From positions 1 through 43,267 of the forward strand of contig CAZJKC010000006.1 of NCBI GenBank assembly GCA_964546565.1: DNA of 43,267 bases. The letters are read 5' to 3'. This document shows positions 25,995 to 33,662 of the stretch, in pieces. The position numbers were made by a program, and so were the translations under genes. Origin of the DNA: CAG-826 sp964546565 (lineage in GTDB: Bacteria > Bacillota_I > Bacilli_A > RFN20 > CAG-826). The notes under the pieces are model-generated. The model did no database searches. It had not been told where the DNA came from and worked only from the letters and a program-made list of their open reading frames with translations. Position 1 is the stretch's first letter. The number at the start of each line of letters is the position of its first letter.

Positions 25995-27866
25995 ATGAAA
26001 AAGAAATCAATATGTATATTGCCAACGCTTTTGCTTTTAGCTGCCTGTAATGGTGGTGGCGGCGGTGTGTCGTCAATGGATAATCCATCATCTGCTGATA
26101 ATAATAGTATTATTAGCTCAACACCGATATCGTCAGAAAGTCCATCCTCTGTATCAAGTGAAGTTCCGCAAGAGGATAATAAAGTCCATTTAATTATTTT
26201 AGCGGGACAAAGTGGCGCTCGTGGAAAAGCCATTAATGCTGATTTAACCGATGAACAAAAGGAAGTTAATGAAGATGTTGATATTATGGCTGATGGCTTG
26301 CGGATGGAAAGTTTAGGACACACACCAGAGCATATCTCAAGTAGCATTGAAATTGATGAATTAAAACCTGGATATGGTGATGGTGGTACAGAATTTGGAC
26401 CTGAATTAGGCATGGGCGAAACCATGAGAAGCCGTTACTTAAAAGATGGGGAATCACGGAAATCAGTAATTATTAAATATACTGCTTGTGGTTCAACATT
26501 CACCAGTGATTGGTATTCAACATCGGCAATTGAAGATGAGTCAGTAGCGTCTTCACTTGATCTTGTTCGTGTCCGTGACAATGAAAAGATTGGAAAACAA
26601 ACTGGACCTTTAACCAATAATTTGTATGAGTTAATTGATCAAACCATTGCACAATTAGAAGATGAAGATTATGAAGCTGTTATTGATGGTGCCGTTTTCT
26701 TACATGGTGAACAAGATGCTAAATTTGATGTCAATATGTCAATTTATGAAAAAGCTCTTGAATACTTTGTTAATGATTTAAGAGATTACGTAGGTAATCC
26801 CGAATTACCAGTTGTGATTACAGAAGCTGTGACTAACAGTGCGAAGTATTCGAACACGTTACGTGATATTCAAAAAAGAGTAGCGAGTAAACTTAGTGAT
26901 ACAACCTTTATTTCGGCTCGTGACTTATATACAAATACATTTGAACCATGGCACTTTGGCGGACAAAGTACAATGGAACTTGGTAATCGTATTGCAGCAG
27001 AAATAATTTCGCATTATGATTATCGTCAAGTTGAAAGCTTTGAAGAAAAGAGTATTAGCGTTCCTTTAGGATGTGATATTGAGCTTCCTCAATATTTATA
27101 CGCGACATTTACTAATGGAATGACAGGTATGATAAAAGTTTCATATACGTCATCATATGATAAAAATACATTAGGAGAACAAAATGTTGCCTATAAAGCC
27201 ACAACTGTTTATGGCGATTATGAAGGATCGTTAAAAGTTACCGTTACCAATGAACCATATGTTGATGGTGTTTTACAAGAATATGACAATGTTAAAAAGA
27301 ATACCGTTGAAGGTATTGGCGATATTTATGTGGTAAAAGGAGAAAATGGTCTTTATATTGCTGCTGATATTAATGATAACGATATTTGGACGGATGGTGA
27401 AGCATGGTCACAAGGTGATATGGGACAAAGTGGTAAGAATGACGACTTTAGAATCTATATTACCAGTGGTGAAGCCGAAGATAGAATGTCTATTTACTTA
27501 AGTTCCGCTAATTTATTACGTGTTTATGAATCCGGTACTGATTTTTCAAATGAGCTTTTACTTCCAAGAAGTAATGTTGTCTTCCAAAAAGGTATGGAAG
27601 AAACTTATGCTCACCATGTCAATACAAAAGGCTTAATGAACGTGGAAGGTGAACAATTATCAGAAGGAATGACTCTTGAATTATATATTTCCTATACGGA
27701 TTTATGCATTGATAATCCCGATGATATCCTTTTATGTTTCAATTACAGCAATGTCACATCTTCTAGCGGACAAAAAACAGCAACTGATCATTATTATTCA
27801 AGGACCAATGCCGCTAAATCTGAGGAAGATATTAACAATTATTTCAGCATTAGCGAATTAATTTAG
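25995..27866 (+). CDS. Lipoprotein acetyl-esterase (SGNH/SASA, CE6-like) with Ig-like and CBM9-like domains
   Basis: The 623-residue lipoprotein has lipobox LAAC (Cys18) and a Ser-rich tether to ~60. Residues ~62-340 look like the SASA/CE6 branch of SGNH esterases: LAGQSGARG with nucleophile Ser73, the central FLHGEQDA (His237, Asp241) and a late WHFGGQS with His320. Residues ~345-420 look like a small Ig-type module (YVDGVLQEY marks its end). The C-terminal ~200 residues (YIAADINDNDIWTDGEAWSQ, KNDDFRIYIT) resemble CBM9 or DOMON-like beta-sandwiches. The likely role is removing acetyl groups from xylan or pectin at the cell surface. Substrate is inferred. Confidence 0.8.
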   Translation: MKKKSICILPTLLLLAACNGGGGGVSSMDNPSSADNNSIISSTPISSESPSSVSSEVPQEDNKVHLIILAGQSGARGKAINADLTDEQKEVNEDVDIMADGLRMESLGHTPEHISSSIEIDELKPGYGDGGTEFGPELGMGETMRSRYLKDGESRKSVIIKYTACGSTFTSDWYSTSAIEDESVASSLDLVRVRDNEKIGKQTGPLTNNLYELIDQTIAQLEDEDYEAVIDGAVFLHGEQDAKFDVNMSIYEKALEYFVNDLRDYVGNPELPVVITEAVTNSAKYSNTLRDIQKRVASKLSDTTFISARDLYTNTFEPWHFGGQSTMELGNRIAAEIISHYDYRQVESFEEKSISVPLGCDIELPQYLYATFTNGMTGMIKVSYTSSYDKNTLGEQNVAYKATTVYGDYEGSLKVTVTNEPYVDGVLQEYDNVKKNTVEGIGDIYVVKGENGLYIAADINDNDIWTDGEAWSQGDMGQSGKNDDFRIYITSGEAEDRMSIYLSSANLLRVYESGTDFSNELLLPRSNVVFQKGMEETYAHHVNTKGLMNVEGEQLSEGMTLELYISYTDLCIDNPDDILLCFNYSNVTSSSGQKTATDHYYSRTNAAKSEEDINNYFSISELI

Positions 27867-27878
27867 AAAGAACTAATT

Positions 27879-29060
27879 ATGAATGTAATAGGTGCTGATC
27901 CCCATATACTATACGATAAAAAAAGTGGGAATTACTATTGTTACGCAACAAGTAATAATGGTGATAATTTGCAATTTTATATTTATCGTTCAAAAGATTT
28001 AGTTAATTGGGAAAAAGTAGGATATGCCTTAGATACTAATCATCCTAATAACTGGGCTAAAGATTGGTATTGGGCTCCTGAATGTTATTATAATCCTTAT
28101 AATGACCATTATTATTTGTTTTATAGTGCATTAGTTAAAGATGAATTAATTGAACAATACTTTGGTGATAAAGATTATGAAGAGTGTGCTAAAATTGGTG
28201 TAGCAGTATCGTCATCTCCAGAAGGACCATTTGTTAATATTGTTAATCGGCCTATTGATTATTATCCTTATGATGATAATTATTATAACATTGATTTAAT
28301 AACCAATAACGTGTTTGATAAGGCGATGACATTAGAAAAGGGTCAACAAGCACCCAAAGGAACCTACGTTTCTTCTATTGACGCAAATGTTTTCTTCGAT
28401 GAAGATGGTAGAATTTATTTATACTATTCTCGTTGTTGTTATCGTAATTGCGTTTATGATGCTCAATTAAAAAAATATATTGAAGAGAGTAATATTCTTT
28501 GTGTCGAGTTAACTACTGATTGGTGGTATGATAAGACGGCGACAATGATGCCCACTATAAAAGATGAATATATGGGATTTAACGAGGATAAAACAAGAAG
28601 AGAAGATAAATTCCATAATATCATTAATTATCATATGCAACCTCAGGATTGGGAAAATGGACATATTGACGACTATGAAAAAAGAAAGCGAAGAAATCGA
28701 CGATGGGCTGAAGGTAGTACAACCTTTAGACTTATGATTGATGGTCAAAATAGATATGGCATTACTTATTCTTGCAATTGCTTTGAAAATGCATTATATG
28801 GTGTTGGAGTCGCATTTAGTGATAAGCCGACAGGTGGTTTTATAAAATATGCTAAAAACCCGGTTATTCACCAAAAACCAGAAGAGCAATTATATTCAAC
28901 AGGACATGGGACAATTGTTCAAAAAGATGGAAAATACTATTATTTCTTCCACGGACGGGATGATGTAAAAAAAGATCGTATTCTTTATGTAGCGGAAATA
29001 ATCTTTACCTCTATTGAAGATATTGCAATTAAAGATATTATAAAATGTAATTTAATATAG
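27879..29060 (+). CDS. GH43-type glycosidase, cytoplasmic, minimal N-terminus
   Basis: This 393-residue single-domain GH43 protein begins 12 nt after the esterase stop. Catalytic residues: Asp7 (GADPH), Asp168 (SIDAN), Glu278 (AEGST). WAPECYY at ~65-71 and GHGTIV near the C-terminus (the family His) are present. The general base lies only seven residues from the start, with no signal peptide or leader, and the SD is weak, so translation is probably coupled. The insert of ~45 residues before the AEG motif is rich in Lys and Arg. It likely acts on imported arabinose- or xylose-containing oligosaccharides. Confidence 0.85.
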   Translation: MNVIGADPHILYDKKSGNYYCYATSNNGDNLQFYIYRSKDLVNWEKVGYALDTNHPNNWAKDWYWAPECYYNPYNDHYYLFYSALVKDELIEQYFGDKDYEECAKIGVAVSSSPEGPFVNIVNRPIDYYPYDDNYYNIDLITNNVFDKAMTLEKGQQAPKGTYVSSIDANVFFDEDGRIYLYYSRCCYRNCVYDAQLKKYIEESNILCVELTTDWWYDKTATMMPTIKDEYMGFNEDKTRREDKFHNIINYHMQPQDWENGHIDDYEKRKRRNRRWAEGSTTFRLMIDGQNRYGITYSCNCFENALYGVGVAFSDKPTGGFIKYAKNPVIHQKPEEQLYSTGHGTIVQKDGKYYYFFHGRDDVKKDRILYVAEIIFTSIEDIAIKDIIKCNLI

Positions 29061-29063
29061 TAA

Positions 29064-29106
29064 GAAAAAGTGATGTGTGTTCCTTTCCATGCATCACTTT
29101 TTTAAG
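29064..29106 (+). terminator. Terminator after the GH43 gene
   Basis: AAAAAGTGATG pairs with CATCACTTTTTT across a loop of ~16 nt. The stem core GTGATG...CATCAC belongs to the same look-alike group as the terminators at 20291 and 22355. Confidence 0.8.
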
Positions 29107-29137
29107 AATCATATAACATGTTAGAAGGTGAAAATAA

Positions 29138-29959
29138 ATGAAAATTAAATATTTAGGAACAGCCGCTTATGAAGGTATTCCCGGATTATTTTGTCAATGT
29201 GATATTTGTCAAAACGCTATTAAAAGTGGCGGAAAAGAAATACGGACTAGAGCTCAGACTTTAATCAATGATGATTTATTGATAGATTTTGGTCCAGATA
29301 CATTTAAACATTATTTAACTTATAAATTTGATTGGCTAAAAGTTAAGTATTGCTTAATAACCCATAGTCATTCAGATCATTTTTATATCGATGATATGGA
29401 GCAGTCGCAAACGGGATATGTTCATGGTTATTCTTTGAAATTAGAGTATTATAGTGATGAAACAGCTTATGAGATAATGAATAAGCGATTTTCTGATCCA
29501 AAAATGATGCAAACTGCGCATGCTAATAAAGTGAGTATTGGACAAATAATGACTATTGGTAATTATCAAGTTATGGCTGTTAGAGCAAATCATGATCCTA
29601 AAACATCGCCAGTAGTGTACGCTATTAAGGATGGCAAAAAAAGTATTCTTTATCTTCATGACACGGGAGTATTAAGTGCAGAAAGTTTACATCAATTACA
29701 GTCTTTTGCAACATTCGATTTAGTTTCCTTTGATTGTACTGGAGGTCTTCAAAAAGGATGGTATGATGGACATATGTGTCTAGAAACTAATCTATTATTA
29801 ATCGATAAAATGCAAAAGATGGGATTGATTAACGATAAAACCATTAAAGTAATTAATCATTTTTCACATAATGGACAGGCATCATACCATGATTTAGTTT
29901 TAGAAGCCCAAAAGTATCATATTATTGTGTCTTATGATGGTTTAGAAATCATTGTTTAA
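29138..29959 (+). CDS. MBL-fold metallo-hydrolase, PhnP-like
   Basis: The 273-residue cytoplasmic protein has the metallo-beta-lactamase fold. The HxHxDH metal motif is at 76-81 (HSHSDH), with a later metal Asp/His region (SFDCTGG; INHFSHNG). The N-terminus GTAAYEGIP followed by CQCDIC (19-24) matches the PhnP/lipoate-B-associated subgroup, which includes cyclic phosphodiesterases acting on ribose 1,2-cyclic phosphate. No phosphonate genes are nearby, so the actual substrate, probably a phosphoester, is unknown. It sits alone, after a terminator and behind SD AGAAGGTG. Confidence 0.8.
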   Translation: MKIKYLGTAAYEGIPGLFCQCDICQNAIKSGGKEIRTRAQTLINDDLLIDFGPDTFKHYLTYKFDWLKVKYCLITHSHSDHFYIDDMEQSQTGYVHGYSLKLEYYSDETAYEIMNKRFSDPKMMQTAHANKVSIGQIMTIGNYQVMAVRANHDPKTSPVVYAIKDGKKSILYLHDTGVLSAESLHQLQSFATFDLVSFDCTGGLQKGWYDGHMCLETNLLLIDKMQKMGLINDKTIKVINHFSHNGQASYHDLVLEAQKYHIIVSYDGLEIIV

Positions 29960-29986
29960 TAATCAAAAATGGTTTAAATTTATTTC

Positions 29987-30046
29987 ATCTAGTTTTAAAA
30001 TCTAGATTGATGTGTTAAGATAAAACGAATCAAGTTTTATTTTAAC
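29987..30046. repeat. Two inverted repeats upstream of the GNAT-like gene
   Basis: ATCTAG (29987-29992) and CTAGAT (30002-30007) form one inverted repeat. GTTAAGATAAAAC (30014-30026) and GTTTTATTTTAAC (30034-30046) form a 13-bp stem with one G-U pair and a 7-nt loop. The second ends 4 nt before the SD AGGAG. Neither has a classic terminator T-run. They could be operators or a 5'-UTR structure; the first could help end the MBL transcript. Confidence 0.55.
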
Positions 30047-30062
30047 AAAAGGAGTCAAAAAA

Positions 30063-31187
30063 ATGATTGAAATTAAAGAAGTTAAAGGTCGAAGAATGTT
30101 AAAAAAATTTATTGATTTTCCGACTAAATTATATAAAGATTGCCCCTATTTTACACCATATATTTATGAAGATGAAAAAGACAATTTAACTCCCAGTAAA
30201 AATTCAGCTTCTAAGTATTGCTCATTTAAGCTATTTTTAGCTTATAAAGATGGAAAAATTGCTGGAAGAATATGTGCAATTATAAATCGCTTTGCTAATG
30301 AAAAGTATCAACAAAAGAGAATTAGATTCAATCGTATTGATATGATTGATGATATTGAAGTGACCAAAGCCTTGATAAAAGCTGTTGAAGATTATGGAAA
30401 AGAGAATGGCTTAGATGAAATATGTGGACCATTAGGATTTTCCGATCAAGATAAAGAAGGAATGTTATCACGCGGATTTGAAGAAATGAATTGCTTTGTG
30501 ACCTTCTATACTTATCCATATTATATTGAACATATGGAACAATTAGGCTTTAAAGTTGATGCTCGATGGAAAGAGTATCGTATCTATATGCCTAAAGTGA
30601 TGGATGAAAGAATTTCAAAATTATCGCATATGGTTCAAAAAAGATTCAATTTCCATTTTCAAGAGTTTAAATCTAAAAAAGAATTAACGCGTGATGTTAT
30701 TATTGATGTTTTAAAATTGACTAATGTTTGTTACGCTAATCTATATGGATATGTGCCTATTGATGAAAAGCAAATGATGGAACTTGCCGGTCAATATATT
30801 GCTTTAGTAAATCTTGATTTTTTAGGATTAGTACGTGATGAGAATAATAAATTAGTGGCTTATGGAATTATGATTCCTTCTCCTGTCAGGGCTTTAAAAA
30901 AGCATAAAGGACATTTATTTCCATTTGGATTTATAGATTTCTTACGTTCTTTAAAGAAATCTAAAGTATTAGATATGCTTTTAGTTGCGGTAGCCCCTGA
31001 ATATCAACAATCAGGAGTCATGACGATGATTATTGAGCGCGCTATCCGCAACGCTATTAAAAATGGTATTGAATATGCTGAAACAGGGCCAGAATTAGAA
31101 ACTAATCTTAAAGTTCAATCTTTATGGAAATCATTTAATCATGTTAACCATAAAGAAAGAGTATGTTTCGTTAAGACCATTGATTAA
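30063..31187 (+). CDS. GNAT-like N-acyltransferase family protein
   Basis: The 374-residue protein is soluble and resembles a group of ~370-residue conserved proteins annotated as N-acetyltransferases. N-terminal half: KLYKDCPYFTPYIYEDEKDN, FLAYKDGKIAGRICAIIN (a GNAT beta4-like strand), then EICGPLGFSDQDKEGML. C-terminal half: VAVAPEYQQSGVMTMIIERA, which looks like an acetyl-CoA-binding V..eyQ..G loop and helix, and AETGPELETN. Two GNAT-like halves are likely. Substrate unknown. SD AAAGGAG gives the start. Followed by a terminator. Confidence 0.65.
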   Translation: MIEIKEVKGRRMLKKFIDFPTKLYKDCPYFTPYIYEDEKDNLTPSKNSASKYCSFKLFLAYKDGKIAGRICAIINRFANEKYQQKRIRFNRIDMIDDIEVTKALIKAVEDYGKENGLDEICGPLGFSDQDKEGMLSRGFEEMNCFVTFYTYPYYIEHMEQLGFKVDARWKEYRIYMPKVMDERISKLSHMVQKRFNFHFQEFKSKKELTRDVIIDVLKLTNVCYANLYGYVPIDEKQMMELAGQYIALVNLDFLGLVRDENNKLVAYGIMIPSPVRALKKHKGHLFPFGFIDFLRSLKKSKVLDMLLVAVAPEYQQSGVMTMIIERAIRNAIKNGIEYAETGPELETNLKVQSLWKSFNHVNHKERVCFVKTID

Positions 31188-31194
31188 ATGTAAG

Positions 31195-31222
31195 GGCTGT
31201 TGAAAAACAGTCTTTTATTTTT
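31195..31222 (+). terminator. Terminator after the GNAT-like gene
   Basis: GGCTGTT (31195-31201) pairs with AACAGTC (31206-31212) around GAAA, a stable tetraloop, followed by TTTTATTTTT. Confidence 0.85.
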
Positions 31223-31282
31223 ACTAGTATCACTGATTTTGAATAAATAACTTAAAGTATCAAAAGATAATGAAGAATATCA

Positions 31283-31291
31283 TGATATAAT
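31283..31291 (+). promoter_or_regulatory. Extended -10 promoter of the Y-polymerase gene
   Basis: TGATATAAT gives a TGN extension plus a perfect TATAAT (31286-31291). No good -35 is visible, which an extended -10 can tolerate. I see no Bacillus-type LexA box (GAAC..GTTC) here. Confidence 0.5.
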
Positions 31292-31317
31292 AGTGGCAAG
31301 CAATGGAGGTCATAACA

Positions 31318-32829
31318 ATGAATAAACGAGTATATATTTGCATTGACTTAAAGTCATTTTATGCCTCTGTAGAGTGTGTGGAACGAGGCCTAAATCCTTT
31401 AACTACTAATCTTGTAGTTGCGGACTCTTCTCGTAGTCAAAAAACAATTTGTTTGGCGGTATCACCATCTTTAAAATCTTTTGGCGTATCGAGTCGTCCT
31501 CGTTTATTTGAGGTAATACAAAAAGTTAAAGATATCAATACGGCAAGAAAAAAAACGATAAACAATCAAGAGTTTATCGATGAATCGTATGATTTGAATG
31601 AACTAAAGGACAATTCCTATTTAAGTTTATCGTATCTAGTTGCCACCCCACAAATGTCACATTATATCGATATAAGTGCAAAAATATATGGCATTTATTT
31701 AAAGTATATTGGTCAAGATGATATTCATGTATATTCCATCGATGAAGTTTTTATGGACGTTAGTAAATATCTTAAAACATATAAAATGACGGCTCATGAT
31801 TTAGCTAAAACAATGATTAAAGATGTTTTAAACGAAACTGGCATTACGGCAACTGCGGGAATAGGAACTAATATGTTTTTAGCTAAGGTGGCCATGGATA
31901 TTGTCGCAAAAAAAATGCCGGCTGATCAGGATGGTGTGCGCATTGCGGAGCTTGATGAAAAGACCTATCGTAAAGAATTGTGGAGTCATCGCCCTTTAAA
32001 AGATTTTTGGCGTGTGGGATTAGGATATGCATCAAGACTTGAAAAACTTGGATTATATACGATGGGCGATATTGCCAAGTGTTCTGTCGGACCTATTACT
32101 AGTTATTATAATGAAGATTTATTGTATCAAGAATTTGGTGTTAATGCGGAATTACTTATTGATCATGCATGGGGAATTGAACTAACAACCATGGCCGATA
32201 TTAAAAAGTATCGTCCAAAATCCACTAGCGTTTCCTCGGGTCAAGTTTTAGCGTGTGCTTATGATTATGAAAAAGGGAAATTAATTGTTAAGGAGATGGT
32301 TGAACTTTTATCGCTTGATTTAGTTGATAAGGGCTTATTAACAAAGCAATTATCATTATCAATTGGTTATGATGCAGATTCTTCAAGTAATAACCAATAC
32401 ATCGGACCTATGGAAATTGATCATTATGGAAGAAAGACACCGAAAGGTTCACACGGAAGTATTAATTTGGATGATTATACTTCGTCGACAACTGAATTGA
32501 TGAAGGCTATAACTATTCTATATAAAAAAATTGTCAATCAAGGTTTATTAATTAAACGTGTCAGTATATCAATGAATAATCTTATCTCCATTAGCGATTA
32601 TCATCCTCAAGTTAAATATCAACAATGCTCTTTATTTGATAATTCTTTTAATATTGATGAGCATGCAAACGAAAGAAAACAGCAAAGAGAAAAAGAAAGA
32701 AAAATTCAAAAAACGATTATTGCAATAAAAGGCAAATATGGAAAAAACGCGATAGTGAGAGGAATGGATTTAGAAGATGGTGGAACTACCATAGAAAGAA
32801 ATAAACAAATAGGGGGACATAAATCGTGA
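31318..32829 (+). CDS. Y-family translesion DNA polymerase (UvrX/UmuC-like)
   Basis: An in-frame ATG exists at 31303, but GGAGG (31305-31309) lies inside that stretch and 8 nt before ATG 31318, so I use 31318, giving 503 residues. The ImpB/MucB/SamB catalytic motifs are intact: CIDLKSFYASVE with Asp10 and VYSIDEVFMDV with Asp142/Glu143. Palm, fingers and helix-hairpin-helix (GLGYASRLEKLGLYTMGDIA) are followed by a little-finger domain. The C-terminal ~70 residues are charged and coiled-coil-like (ANERKQQREKERKIQKTI). It performs error-prone bypass synthesis. Its stop overlaps the YolD-like start by 4 nt, a pairing common in Firmicutes and their mobile elements. Confidence 0.92.
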   Translation: MNKRVYICIDLKSFYASVECVERGLNPLTTNLVVADSSRSQKTICLAVSPSLKSFGVSSRPRLFEVIQKVKDINTARKKTINNQEFIDESYDLNELKDNSYLSLSYLVATPQMSHYIDISAKIYGIYLKYIGQDDIHVYSIDEVFMDVSKYLKTYKMTAHDLAKTMIKDVLNETGITATAGIGTNMFLAKVAMDIVAKKMPADQDGVRIAELDEKTYRKELWSHRPLKDFWRVGLGYASRLEKLGLYTMGDIAKCSVGPITSYYNEDLLYQEFGVNAELLIDHAWGIELTTMADIKKYRPKSTSVSSGQVLACAYDYEKGKLIVKEMVELLSLDLVDKGLLTKQLSLSIGYDADSSSNNQYIGPMEIDHYGRKTPKGSHGSINLDDYTSSTTELMKAITILYKKIVNQGLLIKRVSISMNNLISISDYHPQVKYQQCSLFDNSFNIDEHANERKQQREKERKIQKTIIAIKGKYGKNAIVRGMDLEDGGTTIERNKQIGGHKS

Positions 32830-33260
32830 AATACAATATTCATAATTATGATGATATTATTGATATCGAAAAACCACAATCAAGTCATAAACCAATGGAT
32901 AGATTACAGCGTGCTGCTCAATTTGCTCCTTTTGCAGCTTTGACAGGATATGAAACCGCAATTCAAGAAAAAGCGAGAATAGTTGACAAAAAAATCGAAT
33001 TATCAGAAGAACAAAAGGATGAAATATCGTATAAATTAACGTATTTACAAGAACATATAGATGAACATATTATTATCGAACTTATTTATTTTGTCCCTGA
33101 TAAAAAGAAACAAGGTGGAGCATATAAAAGAATTAAAGATATAATCAAAAAAATCGATAGTGTGGATAGAAAAATAATATTGTCGAATAAATTGAGTGTT
33201 AGTTTTGATCAAATATATAGTATAAATCTGAATGATATAGATGATTCCTTTCTTCTTTGA
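32826..33260 (+). CDS. YolD-like protein, partner of the Y-family polymerase
   Basis: The 144-residue protein starts with GTG overlapping the polymerase stop (GTGA), with AGGGGG just upstream. The YolD-like signature DRLQRAAQFAPFAALTGYE is intact at ~27-45, followed by a helical region and a beta C-terminus (IIELIYFVPDKKKQGGAYKR). YolD-like proteins regularly sit beside UvrX/YqjW-type polymerases and are thought to help or regulate them. TGA is the stop. Confidence 0.88.
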   Translation: MKYNIHNYDDIIDIEKPQSSHKPMDRLQRAAQFAPFAALTGYETAIQEKARIVDKKIELSEEQKDEISYKLTYLQEHIDEHIIIELIYFVPDKKKQGGAYKRIKDIIKKIDSVDRKIILSNKLSVSFDQIYSINLNDIDDSFLL

Positions 33261-33470
33261 AATTTGTTGATTATATTAGTTTTAAGAAATAAATGAAAAA
33301 ACAAGTTGATTTAAATAATAATTTCTTTTTATGATCATGGTAGCACCCAACAAGCAATTTTATGGGCTTACCCACGTTTTAATTAACGATATTTTGCTAT
33401 AAAATTTATAAAAAGTTAGTAAACTCTACACCAATCGTAATAATATGGGTTTGCTTTTGCTAATAAAAAG

Positions 33471-33538
33471 AATATTCATATAATAAAATGGTGTTTTTTA
33501 GGAAGTATTATTTAGTTAGAATTAAAGGGACGGGAATG
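33471..33538 (+). pseudogene. Remnant of the murC promoter and first codons
   Basis: 33506-33538 matches 35130-35162 (inside the 5' end of murC) at 31 of 33 positions. Similarity continues upstream through the region matching the murC start (ATG changed to AGG, near 33500), TGGTG and a shared TATAAT (33479-33484 versus 35102-35107). The start codon is lost and the match ends after about a dozen codons. This is a direct repeat flanking the AlbA_2 gene at an offset of 1624 bp. Confidence 0.8.
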
Positions 33539-33560
33539 ATGAGATGTCTACTATATTTTT

Positions 33561-33594
33561 TAAACGACAATTTACGACAAAAATATTTACGACA
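33561..33594 (+). repeat. Triplicate TTTACGACA motif upstream of the AlbA_2 gene
   Basis: TAAACGACA (33561-33569), TTTACGACA (33571-33579) and TTTACGACA (33586-33594) lie just upstream of the promoter, at offsets of 10 and 15 nt. The reverse complement, TGTCGTAAA, recurs inside the gene at 34763-34795. They look like binding sites for a sequence-specific regulator, possibly the gene's own winged-helix product. Confidence 0.6.
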
Positions 33595-33600
33595 CTTTAT

Positions 33601-33629
33601 TTGACGTAAATGCGATTTTATGTAATAAT
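33601..33629 (+). promoter_or_regulatory. Likely promoter of the AlbA_2 gene
   Basis: TTGACG (33601-33606) is followed, after ~16 nt, by an extended -10 like TGTAATAAT (33621-33629). GGAGGG (33650-33655) then leads to ATG 33663. Confidence 0.5.
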
Positions 33630-33662
33630 GTACATGGTAATTTATAATTGGAGGGAGAAATT

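Larger units (their letters stand above)
33261..33662 (+). other. 402-nt region before the AlbA_2 gene: no gene, decayed murC start, repeats
   Basis: No coding frame is convincing here. 33261-33470 is AT-rich with one imperfect hairpin (GGTAGCACCC near 33340 and GGGCTTACCC near 33365) that I cannot name. 33471-33538 resembles the promoter and 5' end of murC. 33561-33594 carries three AAACGACA/TTTACGACA repeats. 33601-33629 is a likely promoter for the AlbA_2 gene. Confidence 0.7.

Noticed and set aside
25976..26425. 150-codon minus-strand frame opposite the esterase lipoprotein
   Set aside because: It lies fully opposite a well-supported lipoprotein gene and is low-complexity (Ser/Pro runs mirror the Ser/Gly-rich tether).
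31223..31317. LexA box controlling the Y-family polymerase
   Set aside because: No GAAC-N4-GTTC-like sequence is visible between the terminator and the start.
33340..33380. Hairpin GGTAGCACCC / GGGCTTACCC as an RNA gene or att site
   Set aside because: The pairing is imperfect and matches no RNA family or integrase site that I know.
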